From: Tectiglobus sp965223355
Lineage (GTDB): Bacteria > Pseudomonadota > Alphaproteobacteria > Rhizobiales > Hyphomicrobiaceae
Assembly: GCA_965223355.1 (NCBI GenBank)
Contig: CBDCWE010000003.1
Coordinates: 2,294,001 to 2,358,000, forward strand
Length of the DNA: 64,000 nucleotides
Reading direction: 5' to 3'
In this document: one piece after another, positions 27,806-36,044 of the stretch
Position numbering within the stretch: position 1 is the first letter of the stretch
Layout: each line of letters starts with the position of its first letter
Made by a program: the position numbers and the translations under genes
The notes under the pieces: generated by a model
The model's database searches: none
Told to the model about the DNA's origin: nothing
Seen by the model: only the letters and a program-made list of their open reading frames with translations

Positions 27806-28945
27806 TCAAAGCCCGGTTTTCAGATGCAAAACCAGTAGATCCTTTACGCTTCCGACATCCGGCTTGTAGCCAATGCCAGGCCCGGCAGGCACTTCAAGGA
27901 GACCTCCGTCGAGGCTGCTCAACAATGTCCCTGCAAGGCGATCGCGCAGGGGATTTTCGTTGCAATCAACCTCCAGCAGACCATCGCCACCAACGGCCGC
28001 GAGAAGGTGTGCCGAAGCAGCTAGACCTATTCCACCGCCAAGGAAGTGTGGACAATAGCGTTTGCCTGCCAATATCGCGCTGCGTGCGATCGGTACTATT
28101 CCAGAGGCACCTCCCCATTTGCAGATGTCAGGTTGGATTACTCCAAAAACCCGGCCATGAATCGCTGCATCGAACTCAGCTGCGGAGCGCATATTCTCAC
28201 CCCCCGCAATCGGTATGGATGAGGCACGTTTAACCCGTTTCCACTCGCTCTCGGGGCGATCTACCGGGAGTGGTTCTTCGAGCCAATCGAGTGACAGTTC
28301 GCTCAACGCTGCAGACATTGCAGCGGCTTCGGCGACGTCCCAGTTCTGGTTGGCGTCGACCATCAGGCGGTCATCTTTCCCAATCGCCGCGCGTGCCGCG
28401 GCAACACCATCAACTGCAGCCCGCCGACCGAATCCGACTCGGAGTTTGAATGCCCTGTAGCCCTCGTCGTAGGCGCGTGAGACCATATCTGCGGCCAGTC
28501 GCGAGTCGATGCCGCTGGCATAAGCCCGTAGCTTCCTGGGAGCCCCCCCGAGGTAGTTAGCTAACGGAACATCGGCCCGACGGGCAGCGAGATCGGCAAG
28601 TGCAATATCAAAGCCGGCTGCAATCTGATCTGCAGGACCCGCTTCGCCAGCCTGCAGTGCCAGCCGGTGAATGCGTTGTCGAATGAGGTGAAACGCTTCG
28701 CCGGGACTAGCCGTATCGATGTCAGCGAGTGCCAGAGGGGCGACGTCCACGGCCAATTTTGCTCGATGCTCGGCGCCAACCTGTGGGAAGTTGCACCAGA
28801 TCTCACCCCAGCCTTCGGCACCTTCGTTGTCCTCTATACGCACAACAAGTGCAGGGCGGGATTTGACCGGGCCAAATACCGTTTGCATCGGGGTGTCGAG
28901 GGGGTATCGAAAACAGAAAACCTCAAGGTATGCAGGTCTTGTCAT
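27806..28945 (-). CDS. Mandelate racemase/muconate lactonizing enzyme family protein A
   Basis: 379-residue enolase-superfamily enzyme. The catalytic set is complete: KxR in FKLRVGFG, metal ligands Asp in LMVDANQNW, Glu in LEEPLP and Glu in AGGENM, then the Asp-x-x-Lys in IQPDICKWGG and His in CPHFLGGG. It would abstract the alpha proton of a carboxylate sugar acid, leading to dehydration or epimerisation. It is third in the minus-strand set FGE, MR/MLE B, MR/MLE A, 30 bases after gene B. The convergent AKR gene ends 42 bases away. Confidence 0.88.
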   Translation of the reverse strand: MTRPAYLEVFCFRYPLDTPMQTVFGPVKSRPALVVRIEDNEGAEGWGEIWCNFPQVGAEHRAKLAVDVAPLALADIDTASPGEAFHLIRQRIHRLALQAGEAGPADQIAAGFDIALADLAARRADVPLANYLGGAPRKLRAYASGIDSRLAADMVSRAYDEGYRAFKLRVGFGRRAAVDGVAAARAAIGKDDRLMVDANQNWDVAEAAAMSAALSELSLDWLEEPLPVDRPESEWKRVKRASSIPIAGGENMRSAAEFDAAIHGRVFGVIQPDICKWGGASGIVPIARSAILAGKRYCPHFLGGGIGLAASAHLLAAVGGDGLLEVDCNENPLRDRLAGTLLSSLDGGLLEVPAGPGIGYKPDVGSVKDLLVLHLKTGL

Positions 28946-28975
28946 TGGCAGGTGCTCAGTTGACTATGGACAAAA

Positions 28976-30106
28976 TCAAAACTCGACCTCGTCGGTAAGA
29001 AACAAGGAGACCGCGGGATGATCCCAGTGCACGTCCAGGCCTAAACCGGAGCAATCCGTCAAATGAATCTGGCCATCGGAAAACGTGTGATTGCGGAAAA
29101 CCAGTTCATCGAATAGTTCACTCTCGCGGAATTGGCGCTCGAGAGAATGCAACTCCGGCACCGCCGCGGCGACGTGGGCCGAATGCATGTCCATTACAGG
29201 ACCACACGGATTGTGCAGGCTGATCGCCTGATTGAATGCCGCCGCCAGATAGCCGATGCGGATGACTTCGCCGGGGCCGCCGGCCAGAACGATATCGGGC
29301 ATGACGACATCGTAGCAGCCCAAGCGGCAAAACGGTTCAAACGCCGCGATGTCCGAGACCTTCTCCGCACCCGCGAGCGTTACGCCGAGCGATCGTGCTT
29401 GTGTGCGCAGCGCTGCGATCTCGGCCATCGCCGTCTCGGTCTCGAGCAGTGGCTCCTCGAACCATGCCACCCCAAGCGCTGCCAGCCTTCTCAGGATTTC
29501 TGCGGCTTCTGCAGTGCGCAGGCGCGAGTGACAATCGACGTTGACACGTGCTCTGCCACTTACCCGCTGGCAAACGCTTGCAACGCGCTCGAGCCCTATA
29601 TCGACGAGCCGGGCGCGCCACACCTCATCCGTAGGTTCAGCCATGACATCGTCAAAGGGCGCCAGCTTGACGGTCCCGTAGCCATCAGAGATTGCCAGTT
29701 CTGCACGATCGGCGAACTCCTCCGGTTCTCGCGAAAGCGTGCCGCGATTGATATTGGCGTAGCAAGGCACCTCAGTGCGGTATCGCCCGCCAAGCAAATC
29801 GAAGACAGGGCGTGCGATGCGCTTTGCTTCCCGATCCAGCCAAGCTTGTTCAAGACCGCTGGCAATGACACGACCAACCACGTTCGGAACAACTTGGCCC
29901 ACGGCATTGAGCTTGGCACTGCGACCTTGATTGCAGCTGCTGATCGCAGCGATGCAACGCGGCAGAGCCGCCAGGACATCCTCCGTCTGGCGGTTAAGCG
30001 TAGCTTCTCCGATCCCTTCGTATCCGTCGCTCGATGTCAGTCGGAACCAGATCCAGGTTGTCTTCTCGGAGACACGAACCGTGTAGGTTTTGAACTCGCT
30101 GCTCAT
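28976..30106 (-). CDS. Mandelate racemase/muconate lactonizing enzyme family protein B
   Basis: 376-residue enolase-superfamily enzyme, distant from protein A. Visible: VKLAPFDD at the second barrel strand where KxK is usual (a single Lys with Pro), metal ligands Asp in VNVDCHSRL, Glu in WFEEPLLE and Glu in AGAEKVSD, then VMPDIVLAGG and the His in SLHNPCGPVMDMHSAH. The KxxP arrangement and HNPxGPV resemble sugar-acid dehydratase-like members of the superfamily. It starts 37 bases after the FGE gene stop. Two non-identical MR/MLE enzymes in one operon suggest two consecutive steps or two epimers. Confidence 0.85.
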   Translation of the reverse strand: MSSEFKTYTVRVSEKTTWIWFRLTSSDGYEGIGEATLNRQTEDVLAALPRCIAAISSCNQGRSAKLNAVGQVVPNVVGRVIASGLEQAWLDREAKRIARPVFDLLGGRYRTEVPCYANINRGTLSREPEEFADRAELAISDGYGTVKLAPFDDVMAEPTDEVWRARLVDIGLERVASVCQRVSGRARVNVDCHSRLRTAEAAEILRRLAALGVAWFEEPLLETETAMAEIAALRTQARSLGVTLAGAEKVSDIAAFEPFCRLGCYDVVMPDIVLAGGPGEVIRIGYLAAAFNQAISLHNPCGPVMDMHSAHVAAAVPELHSLERQFRESELFDELVFRNHTFSDGQIHLTDCSGLGLDVHWDHPAVSLFLTDEVEF

Positions 30107-30142
30107 ACGCTTTTTTCCAAGACACTGTCCGTTTCAATTGCT

Positions 30143-31108
30143 TCAAATATCCCGCGCGATGCGAAAGCCGGCATGCCCCAAACTCGTATCGGGCGTGGCT
30201 GAGCTGCGCGCCGATACGCGATATCGATAGCAATAGCTCTTATGACACATGTAGGAACCGCCACGCATCACTTTCGCCGCACCCTTTGGCGGCCCTTTGG
30301 GATCATCGAAACTGGCCCTTGCGTGATAACTTGGATGGAACCAGTCGGCACACCACTCCCAGGCATTTCCGACGACGTTGTACAGGCCAAATGCGTTGGG
30401 GGCGAAGGCATCAACCGGTGCCGTTCCGGCAAAGCCGTCTTCAGCCGTATTGTGGTCGGGAAAGCGGCCCTGCCAGATATTGCAGGCGTGATCGCCCTCG
30501 ACAATCAAGTCATCGCCCCAGGGATAGCGCTTCTGAACAAGGCCGCCACGAGCAGAGAATTCCCATTCGGCCTCTGTCGGCAAGCGGGCGTCGGCCCACA
30601 CGCAATAAGCTGCAGCATCGCGGTGTGATATGTGAGTGACCGGATGATCGAGACGATCCTCAATAGTTGAGCCTGGCCCCTCGGGGGCTCGCCAGCTTGC
30701 GCCGCGAACCTGCCGCCACCAGGGAGCCGCAGCAACGGCCTGCAAACCCGCACCGTTGTCTTCGAGGAACCCCGCGAACACGAAAGACCAACCGAACTTC
30801 TCGGCTTCGGTCTGATACTCTGTCGCCTCAACGAAGCGTTTGAAGCGTGAATTGGAGACCGCGACCGCATCGACCCGGAATGGTGATAAATTGATGGCCC
30901 GCACCGGTCCCTCGCCATCTGCCGGATGCGCGACGGGATCGTTCGTACCCATCAGAAACGTCCCGCCGACCAATTCAATGAATTGAACGTCAACATCATT
31001 GCCGGGCAGTAAGGCATGGACGGTGTCCTTAGGAGTAGTTGAAGTCGCCCCAGAAATCGCGGCTCGCGCCGGAGTACAGCAACTGCCAGTTTTTTGGTTC
31101 TTGGTCAT
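30143..31108 (-). CDS. Formylglycine-generating enzyme (sulfatase-modifying factor)
   Basis: 321-residue copper-dependent oxidase that converts the sulfatase Cys to formylglycine. Family motifs: GGTFLMGT, VSNSRFKRFVEAT, HPVTHISHRDAAAYCVWA, RLPTEAEWEFSARGG, NIWQGRFPDHN and the active-site GGSYMCHKSYCYRYR with both catalytic cysteines at 288 and 293. The closing DTSLGHAGFR is also conserved. Unusually, the N-terminus carries Cys11-Thr-Pro-Ala-Arg15, itself a perfect CxPxR formylglycine consensus. The ATG at 31108 has GGAG six bases before it; an ATG at 31120 and a TTG at 31126 are alternatives. It supplies active sulfatases for the four genes in this island. Confidence 0.93.
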   Translation of the reverse strand: MTKNQKTGSCCTPARAAISGATSTTPKDTVHALLPGNDVDVQFIELVGGTFLMGTNDPVAHPADGEGPVRAINLSPFRVDAVAVSNSRFKRFVEATEYQTEAEKFGWSFVFAGFLEDNGAGLQAVAAAPWWRQVRGASWRAPEGPGSTIEDRLDHPVTHISHRDAAAYCVWADARLPTEAEWEFSARGGLVQKRYPWGDDLIVEGDHACNIWQGRFPDHNTAEDGFAGTAPVDAFAPNAFGLYNVVGNAWEWCADWFHPSYHARASFDDPKGPPKGAAKVMRGGSYMCHKSYCYRYRVSARSSATPDTSLGHAGFRIARDI

Positions 31109-31273
31109 TGCGATCTCCATGGTCAACCTTGTACGGCGAAACGATCATTTCGCTGCGAGCAACTTTCGATTTTTCGTGACGTTGGTGAGCCCAAGAATGG
31201 TAGTCTGTCTGGCACGAGCTCGCAACGCTGCTTGGCAATCCCGACAGTCGGGGACATACTGGATGAACGAACA

Positions 31274-31588
31274 ATGGCAGGAACTGACAACAAACCCAAC
31301 TTCACAGCACTGCGGTTGGATAATCGGGACAATGTTGCGACCGCACTTCGGGATCACGCCGCTGGCGAGACACCGGTTTTGGAGGATGGCGAAGCGATCG
31401 TACTGCTCGATCTAGTGCGACGAGGCCATAAGTTCGCCTTAACCGCTATTGCCACCGGCGCCCAAGCCATCAAGTACGGACACGTCATAGGACGTGCGGT
31501 TGCCGACATCAGGGCTGGAGAGCATGTCCATCTGCACAATCTCGAAGGCATCGCCGGGAAGGAAGAACGCCGCGGAGGAAAGCCGTGA
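31274..31588 (+). CDS. UxaA-type dehydratase, small SAF-domain subunit
   Basis: 104 residues. The SAF fold of altronate/galactarate dehydratase N-termini is visible in ALRLDNRDNVATAL, ALTAIATGAQAIKYGHVIGRA and IRAGEHVHLHNLEG. These small subunits pair with a large UxaA-C subunit to form a metal-dependent lyase that removes water from an aldonic or aldaric acid, or sulfite from sulfolactate in the SuyA case. It overlaps the large-subunit gene by four bases (GTGA), so the two are translated together. The ATG at 31274 has only a weak ribosome binding site. Confidence 0.85.
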   Translation: MAGTDNKPNFTALRLDNRDNVATALRDHAAGETPVLEDGEAIVLLDLVRRGHKFALTAIATGAQAIKYGHVIGRAVADIRAGEHVHLHNLEGIAGKEERRGGKP

Positions 31589-32760
31589 GCGACAAGGACG
31601 TACAATCGTTTATCGGCTATGAACGACCTCACGGTCGGCCTGGTGTTCGCAACCACGTCGTCATTATTTCATTGAGTGGACTTGAGCACTCAACGTCACG
31701 TGCAATTCACGCGCTGTACCCGAGAACGATCTTGATCGCGTCGACATACGGTCGTGGTCACGTCGGTGATGACTTGCGTTTCCAGCGCCACATGCTGAAG
31801 GCGTTGGCCACTCATCCCAATGTCACCGGTGCCTTGGTCCTGGGCCCGGACGACAAGCTCGTCAATGAAGTCGGCGATGCATTAGACGCAGCTGGTCGCG
31901 TGTGGAACGGCCTCTCATTGCAGGCATGCCATGAAGATCGTTTTGCGATGATCGAACAGGGCGCGCGCATGGTTGCCCGAATTCAACACCGCGTATCGCG
32001 AATGAAACGCTCGCCTCAGCCGATTTCCGCGCTGGCCATAGCAATTGAATGCGGTCACTCGGATGCAACCTCGGGCCTGGTCGCCAATCCGCTTGCAGGT
32101 GACCTTGCGTGCTGGCTTGTCGATCAAGGCGGGCAGGCCGTATTCAGCGAAACACTCGAGTGGATCGGAACCGAGTCCATATTGTCGAAGCGCGCAGCAA
32201 CTCCCGCGGTTGCAGACGCGATTCTACAGGCAATTGAACGGCGCAAGGAGACAGCACGCGCAGCAGGACAGGATGTCCAGGCGAATAATCCGGGGCCGCA
32301 GAACCACGAAGGTGGGATCACGACCCTTGAAGAAAAGTCGTTGGGCGCAATAGCGAAGGGTGGAGACCAACCAATAGTCGGCCTTCTGCGCGAAGGCGAT
32401 GTGCTACCAGCCGATCCAGGCCTCTACCTGATGGACACTCCGACGTTTTCCCCGGAATCGATCACCTCGATGATCTCTACGGGTGCGCAGATCGTCCTGT
32501 TCACTACCGGTCAGGGGAACCCCTATGGGTCCGCACTGGCGCCAACGGTCAAGATCTCTGCAAATCCAGACACCGTCGGACATGTCGTGGAGCAGATCGA
32601 CGTCGATGCGAGTGCCGTACTCGAAGGGACAACGACTAGAGAAAGCCTCATTCCATCGGCGCGCGAAACGGTACTCGAGATTGCCTGTGGCGCGCTGACG
32701 TGGTCCGAAGTCGTAGGTGAGAAGACAGAATCGATCAGTCGGTTGGGTTCATCTATCTGA
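31585..32760 (+). CDS. UxaA-type dehydratase, large subunit (altronate/galactarate dehydratase or sulfolactate lyase family)
   Basis: 391 residues. The family opening is GYERPHGRPGVRNHVVIIS. Probable metal and catalytic segments are IAIECGHSDATSGLVANPLAG and LMDTPTFSPESITSMISTGAQ. FTTGQGNPYGSALAPTVKISAN is the classic UxaA C-terminal signature. With the small SAF subunit it should form a lyase giving a 2-keto-3-deoxy acid or similar. SuyB, GarD and UxaA share this fold and cannot be told apart by eye. The following sulfatase gene is 42 bases away, tying it to sulfate-ester metabolism. Confidence 0.87.
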   Translation: MSDKDVQSFIGYERPHGRPGVRNHVVIISLSGLEHSTSRAIHALYPRTILIASTYGRGHVGDDLRFQRHMLKALATHPNVTGALVLGPDDKLVNEVGDALDAAGRVWNGLSLQACHEDRFAMIEQGARMVARIQHRVSRMKRSPQPISALAIAIECGHSDATSGLVANPLAGDLACWLVDQGGQAVFSETLEWIGTESILSKRAATPAVADAILQAIERRKETARAAGQDVQANNPGPQNHEGGITTLEEKSLGAIAKGGDQPIVGLLREGDVLPADPGLYLMDTPTFSPESITSMISTGAQIVLFTTGQGNPYGSALAPTVKISANPDTVGHVVEQIDVDASAVLEGTTTRESLIPSARETVLEIACGALTWSEVVGEKTESISRLGSSI

Positions 32761-32802
32761 CGGTCAAAATGGAAGAGGCTTGAAGAGCAAGGAGTGGAAG
32801 AG

Positions 32803-34257
32803 ATGGTCGCCCCCAGGAACTTACTCTTCCTGCTCTCTGACAATCATGCCCGCGGATATCTCGGTGCCTATGGTCATCCTGACGTCAAAAAGGCGAACCT
32901 CGATCGACTGGCTGCCCGTGGTGTGCGCTTCGACAATGCGTACTCGGCCAGTCCCCTGTGTTGTCCGGCGAGAGCCGCGATCGCCACCGGCCGCTATCCG
33001 CACCAGACCGGTATCTGGGACAATGCCATTGTCTACGAGGGGCAGATGGCATCCTGGATGCACCGTCTGCGCGATGCCGGACATCCCGTTGTCTCGGTGG
33101 GGAAACTGCACTTTCGCGGGAGCACGTCGGCCAATGGGTTTTCGGAAGAAATCCTTCCTATGCACATTCTTAATGGCAAAGGCGGTGTGCACATGCTCCT
33201 GCGCGGATTGGAGGCCGAGCCATCCAATAGAGGGCAATGGGATCTCTATGCCAGCCGATCAGGCGTCGGTGAGGCACCTTACCAACCATTCGATCGCAAA
33301 ATTTCTGACGCAGCAGTTGACTGGTTGAAGACCGCAGGCGCTCGTGCCGAGCGGCCTTGGGTTCTGTTCGTCTCCTATCCGAGCCCGCATCCGCCATTCT
33401 CGGTTCCCTCGGAGTTCTACGATCTCTTTGACGAAGCAGAGGTGACGCTGCCGACTTCGACAGCTTTCGATGCGCTGGACGACCACCCAGCGATCGCTCA
33501 CTTTCGCCAAAACCACGGTTCCGATCAGATGATGGACGAAGCGGCTCTGCGCAAGGTTGTTACCGGCTACCTTGGTTTGCTGGCGCACCTCGATAACGAA
33601 ATCGGTAGAGTGCTAACCGCACTCGGAGAAGCCGGTCTCGAAGACGATACGCGCATCCTCTACACGAGTGATCATGGCGAGATGTGCGGCCTCCATGGGC
33701 TGTTTGGCAAGTGTTGCCTCTACGAGGGAGCGATTGGTGTGCCGCTCATCATGTCGGGGCCCGACATTCCGTCCGGCCGCGTGGTGAAGCAAGTCACCAG
33801 CCATGTCGATTTGTTCCCCACGGTTCTCGAAAGTGCCGGGGTTCCATTGTCCGCAAAGGATCAAGATCTGACCGGCATTTCGTTGTGGCCGGCAATCGCG
33901 GATGCTGAGAAGGAGCGAGTTGGATTTGCAGAGTTTCACGCAGCAGGTTCCAAGTCAGGCATGTTCATGCTTCGCGACGGTGACTGGAAATTGATCTACT
34001 ATGTCGGCATGGCGCCGCAACTTTTCGATTTGAAGCAAGACCCCGAAGAGATGAGCGATCTGGGCGCCAGCCATCCAAAAGCCAGGCTGCTGGAGGCCAG
34101 ACTGCGAGAGATTTGTGATCCCGAGGCCGTTAATGCCCAGGCCAAAGCCGATCAACGCAAGTGGATCGAGCGCTGGGGCGGCATGGCAGCAATTATGGCG
34201 GAAGGATCTCTGGTCTACACGCCGCCTCCCGGCGGCACGGCAGAAATCGATCATTGA
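32803..34257 (+). CDS. Cytoplasmic type I sulfatase 2 (formylglycine-dependent)
   Basis: 484 residues. Metal-site start NLLFLLSDNHARG. Modification motif Cys53-Cys-Pro-Ala-Arg57 in LCCPARAAIATGRYP. GKLHFRG replaces GKWH. The second metal pair is in LYTSDHGEMCG. The C-terminus (YYVGMAPQLFDLKQDPEEMSDL) is the usual sulfatase end. No signal peptide. The ATG at 32803, eight bases after AGGAG, is preferred to a GTG at 32794. It closely parallels sulfatase 4 in motifs and architecture (SDNH/SDEH, GKLHFR/GKLHYR), so the two are probably paralogues with related substrates. It precedes the TTT transporter genes. Confidence 0.9.
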   Translation: MVAPRNLLFLLSDNHARGYLGAYGHPDVKKANLDRLAARGVRFDNAYSASPLCCPARAAIATGRYPHQTGIWDNAIVYEGQMASWMHRLRDAGHPVVSVGKLHFRGSTSANGFSEEILPMHILNGKGGVHMLLRGLEAEPSNRGQWDLYASRSGVGEAPYQPFDRKISDAAVDWLKTAGARAERPWVLFVSYPSPHPPFSVPSEFYDLFDEAEVTLPTSTAFDALDDHPAIAHFRQNHGSDQMMDEAALRKVVTGYLGLLAHLDNEIGRVLTALGEAGLEDDTRILYTSDHGEMCGLHGLFGKCCLYEGAIGVPLIMSGPDIPSGRVVKQVTSHVDLFPTVLESAGVPLSAKDQDLTGISLWPAIADAEKERVGFAEFHAAGSKSGMFMLRDGDWKLIYYVGMAPQLFDLKQDPEEMSDLGASHPKARLLEARLREICDPEAVNAQAKADQRKWIERWGGMAAIMAEGSLVYTPPPGGTAEIDH

Positions 34258-34488
34258 ACGGACCCAAAACGATCATGACAAGGCCGCCTAACATTCTCTG
34301 GTCCTCTACGGATCGGCATTGAACGGCAGGATATTTGTTGGCCGATAGAGAATACTGATCGAATGGGTGATTCCCCCGGAGTGCGGGTTGGCGAGACCGA
34401 ATTTGATCGCCTAACCTGTTCCGTGCGGGGAGAGGAAATCACTTAATCTTTCAATCATAGGATTGGTGACCAACCCTGGAGGAAACAA

Positions 34489-35520
34489 ATGACATTGCTG
34501 ACACGTAGAGAGTTGCTCGCCTCGAGTGCTGCACTTGCTGGTTCGGCCGCGCTGCCAAATATTGCCCACGCTGCATACCCTGAGCGTCCGATCACAGTTG
34601 CGATGATGGCGCCTCCAGGCGGTGCAACGGACCGCGGGACGCGTCCTGTCATCGAACTCATGAAGAGGGCCATGAAGGCACGGGCAGTTGCACTTCAGAA
34701 CATGTCGGGCGCAGGCGGTATCCAGGCAATGGACTATGTCCGCTCCCGTCCCGCTGATGGATATAGCTGGCTCGGTGCGAATGACGTGATCGAGTCGTTC
34801 CCTTCACTAGGCAAAATCGATTACGACTGGAGGTCTTTTGATTTCTGGATGTCTGGCGGCACGGCTTGCGGTGTCTGCGTACCCGCATCGAGCAAGATAG
34901 AAACCTTCAAGCAGTGGATTGAAGAAGTCGGGTCCAACCCGGGCAAGTATTCGGTTGCGACCACACCATCCGGCTCACTGTGGTCCAACGTCGCCGTCTT
35001 CCTTCGCAAGAAAGTCGGTCTCGACTTCAAGATCGCAAACTACAAGGGTGGCGGCCCGTCGGTGCGTGCAGTAATCGCACAGGAAACGAACTTTGGCTGC
35101 ATGGGAGTTACGCCGCAGGTCAATTTCATGAAGGCTGGCAAGCTGCGCTGTCTTGCTGCCACCGTTCCGGAGGACTGGAAGACCGCAGGCACGACCATTC
35201 CGACAATGCTGCACGAGATCAAAGATCCGCTCTTCACGAAGACCATGCCTTGGACAAATATTCATGGTGTCGCCTTGAAGAAGGGGGCACCAGCCGATGT
35301 GCTCGCCGCGATCGACAAGGCGTTTGCGACGGCAATGGCGGACCAGTCGATGGCAAAGGTTTACAACGACAACGCCTTCTTCCCGTTCCGCGCTGGACGT
35401 GACAAGGCGAATGACCTCATGGGTGATCGTACTGCGCTGCAGGCCTACGTCGTTGAAGTCATTCTGGGGACTGCCAAGAAGACGCGCGACGAGCTCAAGA
35501 TCAAGAAGATTGAGGGCTGA
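34489..35520 (+). CDS. TTT transporter solute-binding protein, TctC (Bug) family
   Basis: 343-residue periplasmic receptor. The N-terminus LTRRELLASSAALAGSAALP, ending AHAAYPERP, is a twin-arginine-like signal peptide. The mature protein begins YPERPITVAMMAPPGGATDR, the characteristic TctC first strand and ligand loop, and shows GSAGGIQ-like MSGAGGIQAMDYV and the SGSLWSNVA second-lobe motif. Ligands of this family are small carboxylates and sugar acids. First gene of a complete tctCBA set, 231 bases after sulfatase 2. It has a strong GGAGG upstream. It probably brings a sulfated or unsulfated organic acid to the membrane permease. Confidence 0.9.
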   Translation: MTLLTRRELLASSAALAGSAALPNIAHAAYPERPITVAMMAPPGGATDRGTRPVIELMKRAMKARAVALQNMSGAGGIQAMDYVRSRPADGYSWLGANDVIESFPSLGKIDYDWRSFDFWMSGGTACGVCVPASSKIETFKQWIEEVGSNPGKYSVATTPSGSLWSNVAVFLRKKVGLDFKIANYKGGGPSVRAVIAQETNFGCMGVTPQVNFMKAGKLRCLAATVPEDWKTAGTTIPTMLHEIKDPLFTKTMPWTNIHGVALKKGAPADVLAAIDKAFATAMADQSMAKVYNDNAFFPFRAGRDKANDLMGDRTALQAYVVEVILGTAKKTRDELKIKKIEG

Positions 35521-35534
35521 CGGGCAACAACTCA

Positions 35535-36035
35535 ATGTCTGACGACGATCCAAAGCCGGCCCCGATAGGGCCGGCTAAACGAGGCAGCGCCGGTGACTTT
35601 GTTGCCGGCCTCGCCGTTTTCATGCTCGGAGCATACGCGCTCTACGAGTCGGTCAACATGCCATACTACGGCGACTCGGGGTTGTTGGGGTCGCCTGGTC
35701 TGACACCCGGACTGATTGCCGGCGTGCTGTTGCTGCTGTCGGCGATGCTGATGTTTCGTGCGCGTGGTTTTTCGTGGTCCGACATGAGCCTCTCGGTTAA
35801 CGTCAACATGTGGCGTGGGCTGTTGGTGCTCGGCATCATACTGGCCTACGTCGCAGTATTGCCGTTCATAGGCTATGCACCGGCGACGTTTACAATGCTG
35901 CTCGTTTTTCAGCTTGTGTTCGCGCCAATTCGGAATTGGCGATACATGGTCATCTGGGGACTGGGTCTTTCCGCGTTCCTGACGGCCGTTCTCTACTACG
36001 TCTTCGCGGAATTCTTTCTGATCCCCCTACCTTGA
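35535..36035 (+). CDS. TTT transporter small permease subunit, TctB
   Basis: 166-residue membrane protein with four hydrophobic segments (FVAGLAVFMLGAYALYES, LTPGLIAGVLLLLSAMLMF, GLLVLGIILAYVAVLPFIG, YMVIWGLGLSAFLTAVLYYVF). The segment GLLGSPGLTPGLIAG is the hallmark of TctB. It lies 14 bases after tctC and ten before tctA, the standard order. TctB pairs with the large TctA subunit for sodium- or proton-coupled uptake. Confidence 0.9.
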   Translation: MSDDDPKPAPIGPAKRGSAGDFVAGLAVFMLGAYALYESVNMPYYGDSGLLGSPGLTPGLIAGVLLLLSAMLMFRARGFSWSDMSLSVNVNMWRGLLVLGIILAYVAVLPFIGYAPATFTMLLVFQLVFAPIRNWRYMVIWGLGLSAFLTAVLYYVFAEFFLIPLP

Positions 36036-36044
36036 GGAAGCGGC

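Noticed and set aside
27873..28460. Ser/Arg-rich ORFs opposite the MR/MLE A gene
   Set aside because: Antisense shadows of a gene with a complete catalytic set.
31274..32760. Naming the split lyase suyA/suyB
   Set aside because: The family signature is shared with UxaA and GarD, and no sulfite-handling gene is nearby. A substrate-level name cannot be supported by eye.
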